Source: Diphasiastrum complanatum (taxonomy: Eukaryota > Streptophyta > Lycopodiopsida > Lycopodiales > Lycopodiaceae). Taken from it: a DNA stretch of 64,000 bases. Where the stretch lies: NCBI GenBank assembly GCA_029204225.1, contig CM055106.1, positions 23,336,801-23,400,800 on the forward strand. The letters run 5' to 3'. The notes under the pieces were generated by a model. It was not told where the DNA came from, made no database searches, and saw only the letters and a program-made list of their open reading frames with translations. Positions 50,110-61,305 of this stretch are shown one piece after another; position 1 is the first letter of the stretch, and every line of letters begins with the position of its first letter. A program made the position numbers and the translations under genes.

Positions 50110-51240
50110 TTTTGGATGCACATGATATGTCAATATAACTCTTAATGATAAGACCAAGGAGAATCCATCATCAAGGAAAAGTATATTTGCTGGATATAGT
50201 GAGGTGAGTAAAGCCTACAAGGTTTACATTCCTTCTACTAATAAGGTGATTATTGGTAGAGATGTCATTTTTTATGAGGGGAACATTCCAAAAGTATCTT
50301 CAAGCATTATTGATGGTGATGTGGATGGATCTAACATTCTTGATGTTGATGTAAAGGATCCTTCTTTAGATGGTAATGATGATGGACCTTTATCAAGTCA
50401 AAAGCCAAGGAGGACATCAAGGCAAAGGCAAACACCTTCAAGGCTCACTTATGATGAAAAAGATAAGCAAGTGGAAGTGACTCATTTTGCTTTTCTCACA
50501 TGCTTTGGTGAATCTTCTTGTGTAGATGGTGCTATGCAAGTGGATGGATGTTTTCATGGTTTTACAGAAACTAATGGATCTAGAAAAGAGATCTTAGTCA
50601 ATGACTTTGATGGTCAAGTGGAAGATCAAGAGGTTGATCTCAAAGGACTTCAACATGTCAAAAGGAAAGTTGGCAATTTGGATCTAGTCAAGAGCATCAA
50701 AGGAGAGTCAATCGGCAAAGATGTTATGGATCTGTTTTTGCAGGTTATTGAAGACTCAAGTAAGGTCAAAGGAGCAGCAATGAAGTGTTGTTCAAGTTTA
50801 CTTTACTTGTTCTATCTCATGTTTGAGCAACTTCATGTGGATGTGTGCAAATTCTCAAGATATGGTAAAACTAGCTACATTGGTGAGCATCATTTTGATG
50901 TTGGAGTTGTACTAGCATTTTTGGCTGGTTTTGCTGATGGAAATGATGCTATTGGAGTTCTTGCAATTGAATGTACTTATACCATTATGAATAGCTATGT
51001 AAGAATGGTTGTTCATCTATAATATTTGGAGTTCAAGACAAAAGTACTACATATGCATTGGTTGCGCACCACTTCAACAAATGTTTTCTTGGGAAGGTAC
51101 AAATTTGGTCTGGTTGTGTTACACTATTCTTTGCAGCTCCCTTGAAAATCCAATTGCGTCAATCGGCTGCCTACACAGTCAATTACGTATCCATCATTGA
51201 TGATTTTCTTGAAATCATCGGAACTACAAGTTCTCCATGA
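50110..51240 (+). pseudogene. Chimeric ORF: Copia integrase tail joined to unknown protein
   Basis: From about 50110 the plus strand reads LNDKTKENPSSRKS, FAGYSEVSKAYKVYIPSTNK and IIGRDVIFYEG, the normal Copia integrase end. The open frame (50204-51022, 272 codons) goes on through an acidic linker and RTSRQRQTPSRLTYDE to CFGESS. There the RT should start (W-EAM-E), but instead about 185 residues follow that I cannot place: VKSIKGESIGKDVMDLFLQV, KGAAMKCCSSLLYLFYLMFE, FDVGVVLAFLAGFADGNDAI, IECTYTIMNSY. A second frame extends to 51240 (QIWSGCVTLFFAAPLKIQLR). No stops over 272 codons is unusual amid such decay. Confidence 0.5.
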
Positions 51241-51801
51241 ATTCTCCCTGGAATTCACCTACGACAATCGTTCTAATCTTCCCCGACGTTCCGATCGAAG
51301 GAACTTTGTTGTCTCCTACCACCCGGATTGTTGATACCCTGTATGGAGTCCTCTCTTTTGAGACGCTTTGAGTGCTATTTCTCTTGGTGAAAGATGCTAA
51401 TTCATAGCTCCATCAGATTGTGTTTACCTGCATCACCCTGTCGCTCTGATACCATGTTAAAACCATGTTAGGATCTAGTGCAGTATGCAGATCACATCAA
51501 TCAATCACCATAGCCACTCACAAACTTCTCACAAGCTCTCAAAGATGGCATAGCAAAAGCTTAACTGTATTACCAAATAAATTGTACATATAGAGTATTC
51601 ACAAACTGCATGAAAAGGTAGGTGTCCTAAAATTGGCCTAAACTAAGGTCGGCCCAGTATGGCCAAATTCGACTGACAAACGGACATGCCCCCAAGTATA
51701 GGAAGTACCGTAAATAACAATATACAAGCTAACTTTTCCTACGTGTGGCTATTCGGCTAACCCAAGTAGCCGGCTACGAGATGAGTGTCGACTGATATGT
51801 C
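51241..51801 (-). mobile_element. Antisense LTR end, primer-binding site and leader
   Basis: GCTCTGATACCA at 51443-51454 is the reverse complement of the Met-tRNA primer-binding site, and the LTR beyond it ends TTTTAACA on the minus strand, directly abutting. The LTR occupies 51455-51801 and is then split by Copia-9; it likely continues beyond 57660. 51241-51442 would be the untranslated leader. No gag is recognisable. Confidence 0.65.
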
Positions 51802-53303
51802 TGATGGGGGCAAGGTAGAAGGAAGAACGAGAACAGAGAAGAGAGCAGAAATATTGTGGAACAACTCTCCCGTTCTAATTGGATGCTAGGTGCAAAAATA
51901 GTCTAATAGACAGGTTATGCTAAAGATAATCACAGCTTTATGTGTTCTGATTGCCCAACAGGGTTTTGAAAATTAACTCATACTCTAAAACAAGAGTATA
52001 TTCCACCAAAGAGATTAGAGATGGTTTGTGTGTGGTACTACTGAAATCAGATTCAATGTGAATGGATGAGCAGTATAATATCGTGAGTTCCTTAGGCGGC
52101 AAAGATAGCCATCGTCTGATCAAAAATTGATGAGTCGTAGATGTCCGTGTTTTGATTAGAGCGAGTATACAAGCGCAATCAAACAACAATGAAAGTGCAT
52201 TCAATCACAACAAGTATTCATCTACATTGTACACAGATAAAAATGTGCTACTGCTATATTACACTTAAGCACAATAGAAATAGTAGTTACTACCAAAAAT
52301 TGATGGCGTAATTGGGAGGCTCAAATAATGCATCTCATGGATGGAGAAACTAATATGTGCTTGGATGATCTATTTATAGATTTCATCCGTGAATTAATTA
52401 CATTGAATGTTTGTCACCTAATTGGAAAAGCCGTTGTACTTGAAAGTATATGGCTTCTGTGACAACTGTACTTAGTGTATGCGGCCAACAAATCAGGATC
52501 GTTGACGCGGATGAGGACATTACAAATTCATGTCACTTCGCAAGATTTTGCGAAGTAACGTGGGAACGAACCTCGTTCATTTTAGATAGCCTTCGAGATT
52601 TTTCTCTCTCTTTGGGTTTTTGCGAAAAAAGGCTGAAGGTGTCCTAAATAAGTTTAAGACGCCCTTAAAAATTTGGCGAAGGTGCCCTTAAAAAGTTGAT
52701 GAAGGTGCTCGCAGAAAAGTGAAGATGTCTTAACAGTAACTTTCTCGTGCTTTTCGGAGAAAGCGAAAAATCTGAAGGTACCTTTAAAACAACTTGAATG
52801 TGCCCTTAAAAAGTTGGCGAAGGTGTCTTTAACAATTTAACTCTTAAAAATAGAGGACCTCCTAGAATTTAACCTTTTTTGCATTTTTTAGAAAAATGCA
52901 AAAGAAGCTGAAGGTGCTGAAAAAATAGTTAAACTTTTGAACTATGAACAAGTCAACTTCTTCAAAATAATTGAATGGAAGAAGTCGAAGGCAAGTTTCA
53001 CAGTTTTTCGGAAGAGTGCGAAAAATGCATACTGTGTGACACTTAGTGTATTTTTGCAGACTGTTTGAAAAATGATGTAAATCTACAAACTTGTTCTAAA
53101 TGTAAGTTTGTGGAAGTCCTTGAAGATGGCCAAGTCTTCAATGACTTCAAGTTATTAAACTTAACATCTGAACTTAAATTTATAATGGGATTGGTTACCC
53201 TTTGCTGGCGATCAGCCGGAAGTCTGTTGTAGACGTCCTTCAAGTAATTGGCTGTCTAAGATATGATTCACCAAGGAGGCAACTGTGGGCTTAATTTTCA
53301 GCA
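51802..53303 (-). repeat. Copia-9 3' LTR
   Basis: 1,502 bp. On the minus strand it starts TGCTGAAAATTAAGCCCAC after a purine tract (CTTAAGGGGGAT, 53304-53316) and ends CTTGCCCCCATCA. It contains repeated AAGGTGCCCTTAAAAAG-like words around 52680-52830. Confidence 0.92.
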
Positions 53304-53316
53304 ATCCCCCTTAAGG

Positions 53317-54108
53317 TCACGGTTGGTGCCTTGGTAAGTTCGTCAGGTTCAGGGTGTTGAAGGACTTATGATGCTTGATCCTGGGAAGTGCTTTGGTGAA
53401 GATGTCTACGACCATTTCTGTCGTGGAGCAGTATTGAAGGATCACTTGCCTTGAGAAGACTTTCTTCCGAATGAAATGATATTGGATATCTATGTGCTTG
53501 GATTTGCCATGAAATCTGGGATTAAGTGATAGTGAAATACAACTCATGTTGTCACACAGAATGGTGGTAGCATCAAACTGAGTGTGTTGTAAGTCGTGAA
53601 GTAACAACCTCATCCATATAGCTTCTTTTGAAGCTTGACATGTTGCGATGTGCTCTACCTTTGTTGAAGAAAGCATGACTGATTTCTGCTTTCTTGAATT
53701 CCACGAAATCGGTCCACCTGCTAGATAGAAACAGATTCCGGAGGTAGATTTTCTAGTAGAGACTATTCTTGCCCAATCTGAGTCTAAATAGCCTCGCAGA
53801 ACAAGTGGGTTGATAGCATTTCCATCGTAACATAAGATGTGATCTAAACTTCCCTGAATATATCTCATCATTCTCTTCAATGCTTTCCAATGAGAGATCC
53901 TGGGATTAGACATGAATTGACTTAACGTGCTAACAGTGTATGCTAAATCTGGTCTAGTACACAACATTGCATACATTAGAGATCCGATTAGTGAATGATA
54001 AGGGTACTTTGCTAAGTCGAGTACTGCACTATCAGTCTCAGCACAAGAAGGTTTAGTCAATACTATACTTGGATCCATTGAAGTATCAATTGATTTGCAA
54101 TCAGACAT
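53317..54108 (-). pseudogene. Copia-9 RT end and RNase H
   Basis: An open 263-codon frame: SLIGSLMYAMLCTRPDLAYT, KALKRMMRYIQGS, then RNase H LRGYLDSDWARIVSTRKSTS, CFYLAGGPISWNSRKQKSV, LSSTKVEHIATCQA (STEAE changed to STKVE, weakening the site), TTILCDNMSCISLSLNPRFH and HIDIQYHFIR, ending VDIFTKALPRIKHH. The frame is whole but cut from RT by stops near 54160. Confidence 0.88.
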
Positions 54109-54165
54109 ATGAAGTTTTTCTAGAATGCCTTTTAAATATCCTTGTTGACTAAGATAGATCTTCTT

Positions 54166-54861
54166 CTAAAGTCTATCTCTAGTAATGTGAATTCCTAGCA
54201 AAGAATGAACAGCTCCTAAATTAGTTATGTCAAATTCCTTTGACAGATCACTCTTAGTAGTGTGTAGAAGAGAAGTGTCGTTAGACAAAATAAACGCATC
54301 ATCTACGTAAAGAGCTATGTGAACTGAATTGGTGCCTATATTCTTTGAATAAACATTACAGTTAGTTGAATTGTTTGCAAATCTCAATTGAATGAGATAA
54401 GAGTTGATTCTATCGAACCATGCTCTTGCGGCTTGCTTCAGACTGTAGATTGCTTTGTGTAGCTTGCACACTTTGTGCTCTTGGCCTTTGACTTTGAATC
54501 CTTCCGGTTGGAAGGTATACAGCTCCTCTTCGACGTTGTCATTGAGAAATGTTGTCTTGACATCCATTTGGTGCATTTCGAGGTCCTTGGCAGCTGCTAA
54601 TGTGATCATTTTGAGGTCTTTGGCAGCTGCTAATGTGATCAGAGTCTTGATTGACTGCATCTTAATGACAAGACTGAATATTTCTTGGTAATCCACTCCT
54701 TGGACTTGAGTGAATCCTTTAGCCACCAGCCGTGCTTTCCATTTAGCAATGGAACCATCAGAGTTGATCTTCTTCTTGAAGATCCACTTGTTGTCGATAA
54801 CTCTCTTGTGAGTGGGGAAGTCGACCAGTGTCCAAGACTGGTTCGTCAAAAGAGTAATCAT
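54166..54861 (-). pseudogene. Copia-9 reverse transcriptase
   Basis: Lacks the usual WREAM-E start and begins at MITLLTNQSWTLVDFPTHKR. RLVAKGFTQVQGVDYQEIF follows, then an 11-residue in-frame duplication (ITLAAAKDLKM / ITLAAAKDLEM) just before MHQMDVKTTFLND, then HKAIYSLKQAARAWFDRINS and an intact YVDD in LYVDDAFILSND. It ends LLGIHITRDRL. YGLKQ has become YSLKQ. Overlaps the out-of-frame integrase end because of the deletion. Confidence 0.88.
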
Positions 54862-55408
54862 CTATGAAAGTGATAAAATAGACTACATCTCCTAAGGATG
54901 GAGTTGGCATTGGACCATAGAGATCGCTATGTACAAGATCTAATACATGCTTTGATTTGATGGAATGTAATTTTGGAAACTTGCTTCTAGAGTGCTTCCC
55001 ATAGATGCATGATTCACAAAAGAAAGATTTCTTATCTAATAAAGACGGGAAATTCAAACCATCAACTAAATTATTACAAAGCATATATGAAAGTGATCTT
55101 GTATTCACGTGTCCTAATCGACTATGCCATAGAACATCACTGTCGTTTACATTTTCATTAAAGATACTAGCTGATGCAACTGAATTAGAGGGTACGTAAA
55201 GGTTCCCAACTCTAGTGCATGTAGTCAGAGGAGTATCTTCCTCGAATATTGTACACTCCTCAAATGAGAAGGTAACAATGTAGCCCTCATCAGTTATCTT
55301 CGAGATTGATAACAGGTTCTTTGACAACCGAGGAACATGAAGGACGTTAGGAACACAAATGGATAGATCGTTGTTGAAGTTGATCTTCACTGCTCCTTTG
55401 CCTTCCAC
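54758..55408 (-). pseudogene. Copia-9 pre-integrase with truncated integrase
   Basis: NVLHVPRLSKNLLSISKITD, LWHSRLGHVNTRSLSYML and CESCIYGKHSRSKF lead into VLDLVHSDLYGPM and VVYFITFIDDYS, where integrase stops: the next codons are RT sequence read in the wrong frame. The second Asp and Glu of the DDE triad are gone, so it cannot integrate by itself. The junction is near 54860. Confidence 0.88.
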
Positions 55409-55453
55409 GCATATGGTGCTAGAATCTTTGAGGTAGATAAATTGGTCTCTACT

Positions 55454-56113
55454 CTAAGCAGTGTACTCCATAAACCATTCCTTGCAAGAGGTCATGTGTT
55501 GGGTAGCGCCACTGTCCAGGTACCAGCTATCACAATCTTTGTTGTTGTTGTTGTAAGCTATTAACAAATGTGTGTCTAGCTCCTTGAAGTCCGCTGTGTT
55601 GGAGGAGTCTGGTTGTTGTTGTTGCTGTTCCTTTGCCTCGTTGTAGATCTTGATGCGACACTCCTTGATGTCGTGATTAGCTCTTTTGTAATATCTACAG
55701 AAGAGCTTCTTCCGCGATCCACCATGCTGAGTCTGAGCATGAGGATTCTGCTGTTGCTGTTGCACCTGATTATTTCCTTGGAATGATCTTTCTTCTTGGT
55801 GTATAGAGCCATGGATTTGTCTTTGATGGACAGGGTACTAGTCTTTCACTGCATTTCTTCTTGAAGAAAATGACCAATCACCTTTTGAAGGGTGAGGTCC
55901 GGTTGTGTGGAGATCATCACCACAAAGTGCTCATAGGACTTTGGAAGAGACGAAATCAAGGTCATAACGACATCATCATCTTGAATAGAACATCCTACAG
56001 TTGATAACTGATCTAACATGGGACTTTCAAATGTAGAAGTTAGAACCATTGAACTTGTCAATGACTCTAGCTTCATTGAGTGATGAAGATGAAGAGCTAC
56101 CTATATGAGACAT
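55454..56113 (-). pseudogene. Copia-9 gag remnant, knuckle and protease
   Basis: The gag start at 56113 reads MSHIGSSSSSSLNEARVIDK and NGSNFYI, then a TGA for the expected Trp and a jump to SIQDDDVVMTLISSLPKSYE, so central gag is deleted. A knuckle with Tyr for the second Cys (CRYYKRANHDIKEC) and a glutamine-rich linker precede an intact protease site WYLDSGATQHMT (about 55500-55540); TAG near 55454 ends it. Confidence 0.85.
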
Positions 56114-56165
56114 GATAATAGTATACAAATAGAACAAACTTAATCTCTCAGTTTCTTTGGACTAT

Positions 56166-56177
56166 GCTCTGATACCA
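56166..56177 (-). promoter_or_regulatory. Copia-9 primer-binding site
   Basis: GCTCTGATACCA on the plus strand, a perfect complement form of TGGTATCAGAGC, three bases from the 5' LTR. Confidence 0.92.
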
Positions 56178-56180
56178 ATC

Positions 56181-57660
56181 TGATGGGGGCAAGGTAGAAG
56201 GAAGAACGAGAATGGAGAAGAGAGTAGGAATATTGCAGAACAACTCTCTCGTTCTAATCGACTGTTAGGTGCAAAAACAGTTTAATAGACAGCTTATGCT
56301 AAAGATAATCACAGCTTTATGTATTCTAATTGCCCAACAGGATCTTAAAAAAGAAATCCATACTCTAAAACAAGAGTACAGTCCACCGAAGAGATTAGAG
56401 ATGTTTGTGTGTGGTACTACTGAAATCAGATTCAATGTGAAGTATAGTTCTGAAATAAATGGAAGAGCAGTATGATATCGCGAGTTTCTCAGGCATCAAA
56501 GACAGCCATCGTCTAGTCAGAAACTGAGGAGTCGTAGACATCCGTGTTTTGATCAGAGTGAGTATACAAGCGCAATCAAACAACAATGAAAGTGCATTTA
56601 ATCACAACAAGCATTCATCTATATTGTATACAGATAAAAACGTGTTATTGCTATATTGCACTTAAGCACAATACAAATAGCAGTTAGCACCAAAAATTGA
56701 CGGCGTAATTGGGAGGCTCAAATAATGCGTCTCATGGACAGAGCAACCACTAATCTGTGCTTGTGATCTATTCATCCGTGAATTAATTACATTGAATGTT
56801 TGTCACCTATTTGGAAAAGTCGTTGTACTTGGAAGTATATGGCTTCTGTGACAACTATACATAGTGTATGTGATCAACAAATCAGGATCGTTGACGCGGA
56901 TGAGGACATCGCAAATTCATGTCATTTCGCAAGATTTCGTGAAGTGACGTGGGAACGAACATCATTCATTTTAGACGACCTTTGGCATATTTATCTCTCT
57001 TCGGGTTTTTGCGAAAAAGGTTGAAGGTGTTCTAAAAAGTTGGCGAAGGTGTCCTTAAAAAGTTGGCAAAGGTGCACTCAGAAAAGCGAAGATGTCTTAA
57101 CAGTGACATTCTCGCACTTTTTGGAGAAAGTGAAAAAGCCAAAGGTACCTTTAAAACAACTTGAATGTGCCCTTAAAAAGTTGGTGAAGGTGCCTTCAAC
57201 AACTTAACTTTTAAAAATAGAGGACCTCCTGGAATTTAACCTTTCTCGCATTTTTCGGAAAAATGCGAAAGAAGGCCGAGGGTGTTGAAAAAATAGTTAA
57301 ACTTTTAAACTGTGAACAAGTCAATTTCTTCAAAATAATTGAACGGAAGAAGTCGAAGGCAAGTTTCGCAGTTTTTCGGAAGAGTGCAAAGAATGCGAAC
57401 TATGCGACACTTAGTGTATTTCTATAGACCTTTTGAAAAATGATGTAAATCTGCAGACTTGTTCTAAATGTCAGTTTGTGGAAGTCCTTGAAGATGGCCA
57501 AGTCTTCAATGACTTCAAGTTATTAAACTTATCATCTTTATAATGGGATTGGTTACTTTTTGCTGGCGATCAGCCGGAAGTCTGTTGTAGACGTTCTTCA
57601 TGTAATTGGCTGTCTAAGTTATGATTCACCAAGGAGGAACTGTGGGCTTAATTTCCAGCA
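56181..57660 (-). repeat. Copia-9 5' LTR
   Basis: 1,480 bp matching 51802-53303, with small indels (for example loss of a GTCCTAAATAAGTTTAAGAC-type stretch near 57030). Ends are TGATGGGGGC and TTTCCAGCA on the plus strand. Confidence 0.92.
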
Positions 57661-57665
57661 ATGTC

Positions 57666-58905
57666 GATGGCGGGTCAATGTCCCGAACACTTTTGAATAC
57701 AACAAATCTAATTAATTGTACACTAATTACAGTGTCACATTTGAAGCTTATACTAATGAATTAGATCAAACTGATTTCTAACAATTTCATGACTATAAAC
57801 AATGGGATGTTGGCCTGCAATAGTCCATGCATTGCCTTTGTCATATGCCTTCAAATTTTTGCATATGGCAAAAGAGTGGTGCACACACATACATATTCCC
57901 TCGACTTCCCATATGCTCACCTCGCAATGGCAAATTATAGTCGTGTGCCACATGGAACATGTTGTTTGCTGCTACTGTTGTGCGACAAAATATCGAGTTG
58001 TTACATATAAGTAACATGGGCCTTCCCAGTTGTGACACGCATGAGGCCCGCATCTCGAGGGTACCTCACAATCGGTAATAAGGCCTGAGAAGGGAGCCTT
58101 CACGAAGGGGGGGCACCTTACCTGACGTAAAGCAATGTCATCAAGAAATTGCTAAAAACAAACATAGACTTACTATTTTTATTAAAGTTTGAAAAATATG
58201 TGACTATCACTAAGCACATAACACAAATGTGTAAGATATACTTGTTGCTTTTTAATTGTAGCACAAATCTATAAGATATTGTTGTTGTTTTTTAATCTAT
58301 AATAAGTGAGTTTATAGTTCACCTAATGACGTTTATTTTTTAGACAAACAAAATTGTGCCATTTATGTGTTGTTGAATTTAGCTTGAATAATGGGTTAAT
58401 TTGCCAGCTTCTGACTTAGAAGTATCCATTTTCAATAAACGTTATAATCTAATTCCATCTAAACTTTCAAAGTTTTAGATTTCAACTTTCGTGTGTCTAT
58501 TGTAATCTAGGCTTCATGGAAGTTTAAAGGACTTGTAGGGCTAGTGGCCTTGATCAACCTACATTCTTGTGCTAGTAGCCATGATCAATTGGAATTTGAT
58601 ATGAAAAGTGTAAATAGATACAATCTTACACAATTTTTATTTGGAATGTAATATAAATTTTTTTTTTAATGAAATTTGCATGAAGTATGATCCTTTACAA
58701 AATGGAATGTGAAGGGCAAGTTCTATGTAAGAATGTCACCACACAATGGCAATGAACAATGTCATGAAAATAAAGCATGAAGGACAATCTCGAATGTCAA
58801 CACTATAGCTGGCGGAATTTGCAATGCTTTACACATATATATGGTTGTATGTGCAAACAAGAAGTAAAACCTCTTAAACTATTGTGTAGGGATAGTGGGG
58901 TAGAT
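57666..58905. other. No supportable gene
   Basis: The first part probably continues the antisense LTR split by Copia-9. The rest is AT-rich with a GC-richer patch at 58020-58135. Overlapping short frames at 57750-58050 on both strands have no recognisable domain. Confidence 0.5.
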
Positions 58906-58942
<37 letters not shown>

Positions 58943-58958
58943 GGGGGGGTGGGGGGGG
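58906..58958. repeat. Poly-G tract, 53 bp
   Basis: Almost pure G with one A and one T. It could form G-quadruplexes and is prone to length error. Frames across it give poly-Gly or poly-Pro artefacts. Confidence 0.9.
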
Positions 58959-59033
58959 CTCGCATCTAGCAAGCACGGTGGCCCTTTGGTCTTGGTGCCC
59001 TCCTGACCACAAGTTTTTTTTTTTTTTTTGAAA

Positions 59034-59142
59034 ATTGGCTGCCCGGACGCCACGTGTCCAGGCAGCCAATCTTTGTCCCATAAGCATTCATGTGAGACTA
59101 TGGGGAGGGGATATATAGACAAACTCCCCATAGTCTCACATG
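59034..59142. repeat. Two adjacent hairpins
   Basis: Hairpin A: arms 59034-59048 and 59056-59070 pair over 15 bp with one mismatch (ATTGGCTGCC core), loop 7. Hairpin B: arms 59089-59107 and 59124-59142 are a perfect 19-bp inverted repeat (CATGTGAGACTATGGGGAG), loop 16. A (TG)n run follows at 59141-59156. A GC-rich stretch at 59160-59320 comes next. Confidence 0.8.
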
Positions 59143-59340
59143 TGTGTGTGTGTGTGAGAGGCACGTTGCCTAGCGACATCTGCCCGGCACCACCTGGGGC
59201 TGCCTGTCGGCCTGCGGCTACCTGGCACCACCGCCCGCTGCCCCGACTCCCGGCAGGGCTGCAGCTGCTGGGCTGCCCGGTGCCCGGTGCCTGCCCGTCG
59301 GGCCAAACCACTCCTACGCGCGAGCAGTGCTCTAAAGCCC

Positions 59341-59343
<3 letters not shown>

Positions 59344-59419
<76 letters not shown>
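59344..59419. repeat. (GA)n microsatellite
   Basis: A 76-bp GA run. On the minus strand it follows GTTAATAAAGC at the downstream end of the LINE ORF1 fragment. Confidence 0.96.
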
Positions 59420-59422
<3 letters not shown>

Positions 59423-59429
59423 TATTAAC

Positions 59430-60574
59430 GTCTTTTCCATGCCAAAAGGCGTAAGACGAACAAGTACATCAGATAAAAGTGGAACCAAGGCGGAGCAATG
59501 CCGTCAACAACATAACTAAATCAAAATTAACTAAGAAGAGGATAATGTCCAAGATTATATGGTACGTAGACCATTTACAAACTCAACTGGCATCTCTTCA
59601 GTGCTCTAAGTCTCTCACTAACTCTGAACAGTCTCAAATATCTCATTAATAGCCGCAAGTTTAATATCAACGAAACGAATGATACCATCCCTGTAGATCA
59701 ACCACTTTCCATTCGTTAGAGCCTCCTGTTTTGCTTTCTTCCGTTCTTGAACCTGAATGAAAGTAAGGTCTTCATCCAGGTATATCGTGGTGCCTCGCAG
59801 TGTAGATCTCTTCCCTAGTGCTGCATGACGACCAGGGGCAGATGCAAAGCGTATAACAAGAGTACTTGGATCTCTCTTAGGACGCCATGCAGTATCCATA
59901 TCTTTGTGGTGGTGTTGAAGACTTGGACATTAAGAACCTTTTGCTCTCGCAAACGGCTCTCAGTGAACGTAGCCGAGATAAAAGAAGGTGGAGGTGGTAG
60001 AACAGTAGTATTAGGACCTTTAAGCACATCTGCCCAGGATCGGACAGCGGTATGATGCTGTTCCACTTGACTTTCAAGCTGTTGGATCTTAGCTGAAGTA
60101 GTTGAATGAGAGGAAGCTTCGATTTTGACAGCTGCAACTTCTTTCTTGAGATCATCGATAGACGAATCTAGTTTCTGAACGTGAGATTGAATAGCTTGGA
60201 TCATAGTTTCAAGAGAAAGAAGCTTTTTTTTTATGGTCGTTGAGATATTCATAGGAACGTAACTGATCTGCACGAATGACAGAGATCATAAAGGCTGGAG
60301 GCAGAAGTGATTTCTCTGCTGGGGTATTCGGGGTCAAAGGATCGGCTATGATGGATTCACTACTAGCAAGAATAGGATATGACGGAGATATAGGGATTGC
60401 AACTGGAATAGAAAGTGAAGGTGAAGGTGAAGGTGGGTCTGAAATGGATGAAGAAGACGATGAGGCAGATGAAGAAGATGATGATGAAGCAGTGTTGGAG
60501 GGAAGGGCAAAAGCCCCCTTATGGCGAGGCATCTCAGTGATGCACTGAGGGAAACAATGTGATTCAGCGCTCAA
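59430..60574 (-). pseudogene. LINE ORF1-like gene fragment
   Basis: On the minus strand: a Ser/Pro-rich N-terminus (60574-60209), a frameshift near 60225, then a coiled-coil region (LDSSIDDLKKEVAAVKIEAS, QQLESQVEQHHTAVRSWADV), a short conserved stretch, another shift near 59890, and a C-terminal domain 59618-59899 with PSTLVIRFASAPGRHAAL, TTIYLDEDLTFIQVQERKKA, GKWLIYRDGIIRFVDIKLAA. The last pattern (LxxDDLTxxQxxxR...GKxxxxRDGxxxxxDxK) is typical of plant LINE ORF1 proteins, which bind the element RNA. Three or more frameshifts; no ORF2 attached. Relation to LINE-1 is possible but not shown. Confidence 0.65.
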
Positions 60575-60935
60575 AGAGTATGGAGCAGCCTTAGGATAGC
60601 GCAGTCGTGTAGGAGGGCGATGGAGTAGGTAGCCAGAAGGGGAGCAGCCTCAGCGATGGAGCGGATAGCCAGGATCATCAATGCATTGAGGGAAACAATG
60701 TGATTCAGCGCTCAGAGAGTATGGAGCAGCCTCAGGATAGCGAGGGTCAGTCGTGTAGGAGGGCGATGGAGCAGGTAGCCAGGAGGGCGATGGAGCAGCC
60801 TCAACGATGGAGCATCCTCAACGATGGAGCAGATAGCCAAGAGGGCAGCCTCAACGATGGAGCAGGTAGCCAGGAGGGCGATGGAGCATCCTCAGCGAGG
60901 CAGCAGCCTCAGCGCCACCATAGCCTCAGACCATC

Positions 60936-60936
<1 letters not shown>
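60538..60936. repeat. Tandem repeats at the 5' side of LINE ORF1
   Basis: 60538-60640 recurs at about 60681-60790 (offset near 142 bp; shared GAGGGAAACAATGTGATTCA). 60720-60905 then holds many short diverged units of GATGGAGCAG, CCTCAACGATGGAGCA and GTAGCCAGGAGGGC. On the minus strand this precedes the ORF1 start, where LINE 5' UTR promoter repeats would sit. Confidence 0.75.

Positions 60937-60982
<46 letters not shown>
60937..60982. repeat. (GA)n microsatellite
   Basis: A 46-bp GA run separating the LINE 5' repeats from the first mitochondrial fragment. Confidence 0.95.
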
Positions 60983-60985
<3 letters not shown>

Positions 60986-61305
60986 TGTATTTAGACAAAA
61001 GATTCAACGAATCCAATTTGTTTGTCTGTCTCCTATTATAAGTTCTCGTTGACCACAAACTATAGGAACCGGGCTATCTACTGCTTTTAATCATGTTTGC
61101 ATGGGTTACGTGCAATAATCCCAAGGAGCTTTAACTTCAACACGTCTTTGTTCTACAGCGTTTAAAGCACCTTTTCCATCAATAGGTACTCCCAATGCAT
61201 CAAGTACATGGTCTAACATGGCCTTTCCTACTGGAACATCCACAATAGATCCAGTGCATTGACAATATCTCCTTCTTTAATGGCAGTATCACTACCAAAT
61301 ATCAC

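Larger units (their letters stand above)
51802..57660 (-). mobile_element. Copia-9: complete-ended, internally deleted antisense Copia
   Basis: 5,859 bp with LTRs at both ends and a perfect 5-bp target duplication ATGTC (51797-51801 and 57661-57665). LTR ends are TG and CA. Minus-strand order: 5' LTR (56181-57660), primer-binding site, gag remnant, knuckle and protease, pre-integrase, a deletion removing most of integrase, RT, RNase H, polypurine tract, 3' LTR (51802-53303). Roughly one base in ten differs between LTRs over the first 120 bp, so the insertion is old. It lies within another antisense LTR. Confidence 0.93.

Noticed and set aside
57753-58053. Mutually overlapping 66-73-codon frames on both strands
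   Set aside because: Four frames open over the same 250 bp with no domain or start support; no basis for choosing any.
58777-59087. Poly-Gly and poly-Pro proteins over the G tract
   Set aside because: Homopolymer artefact with no conserved flank.
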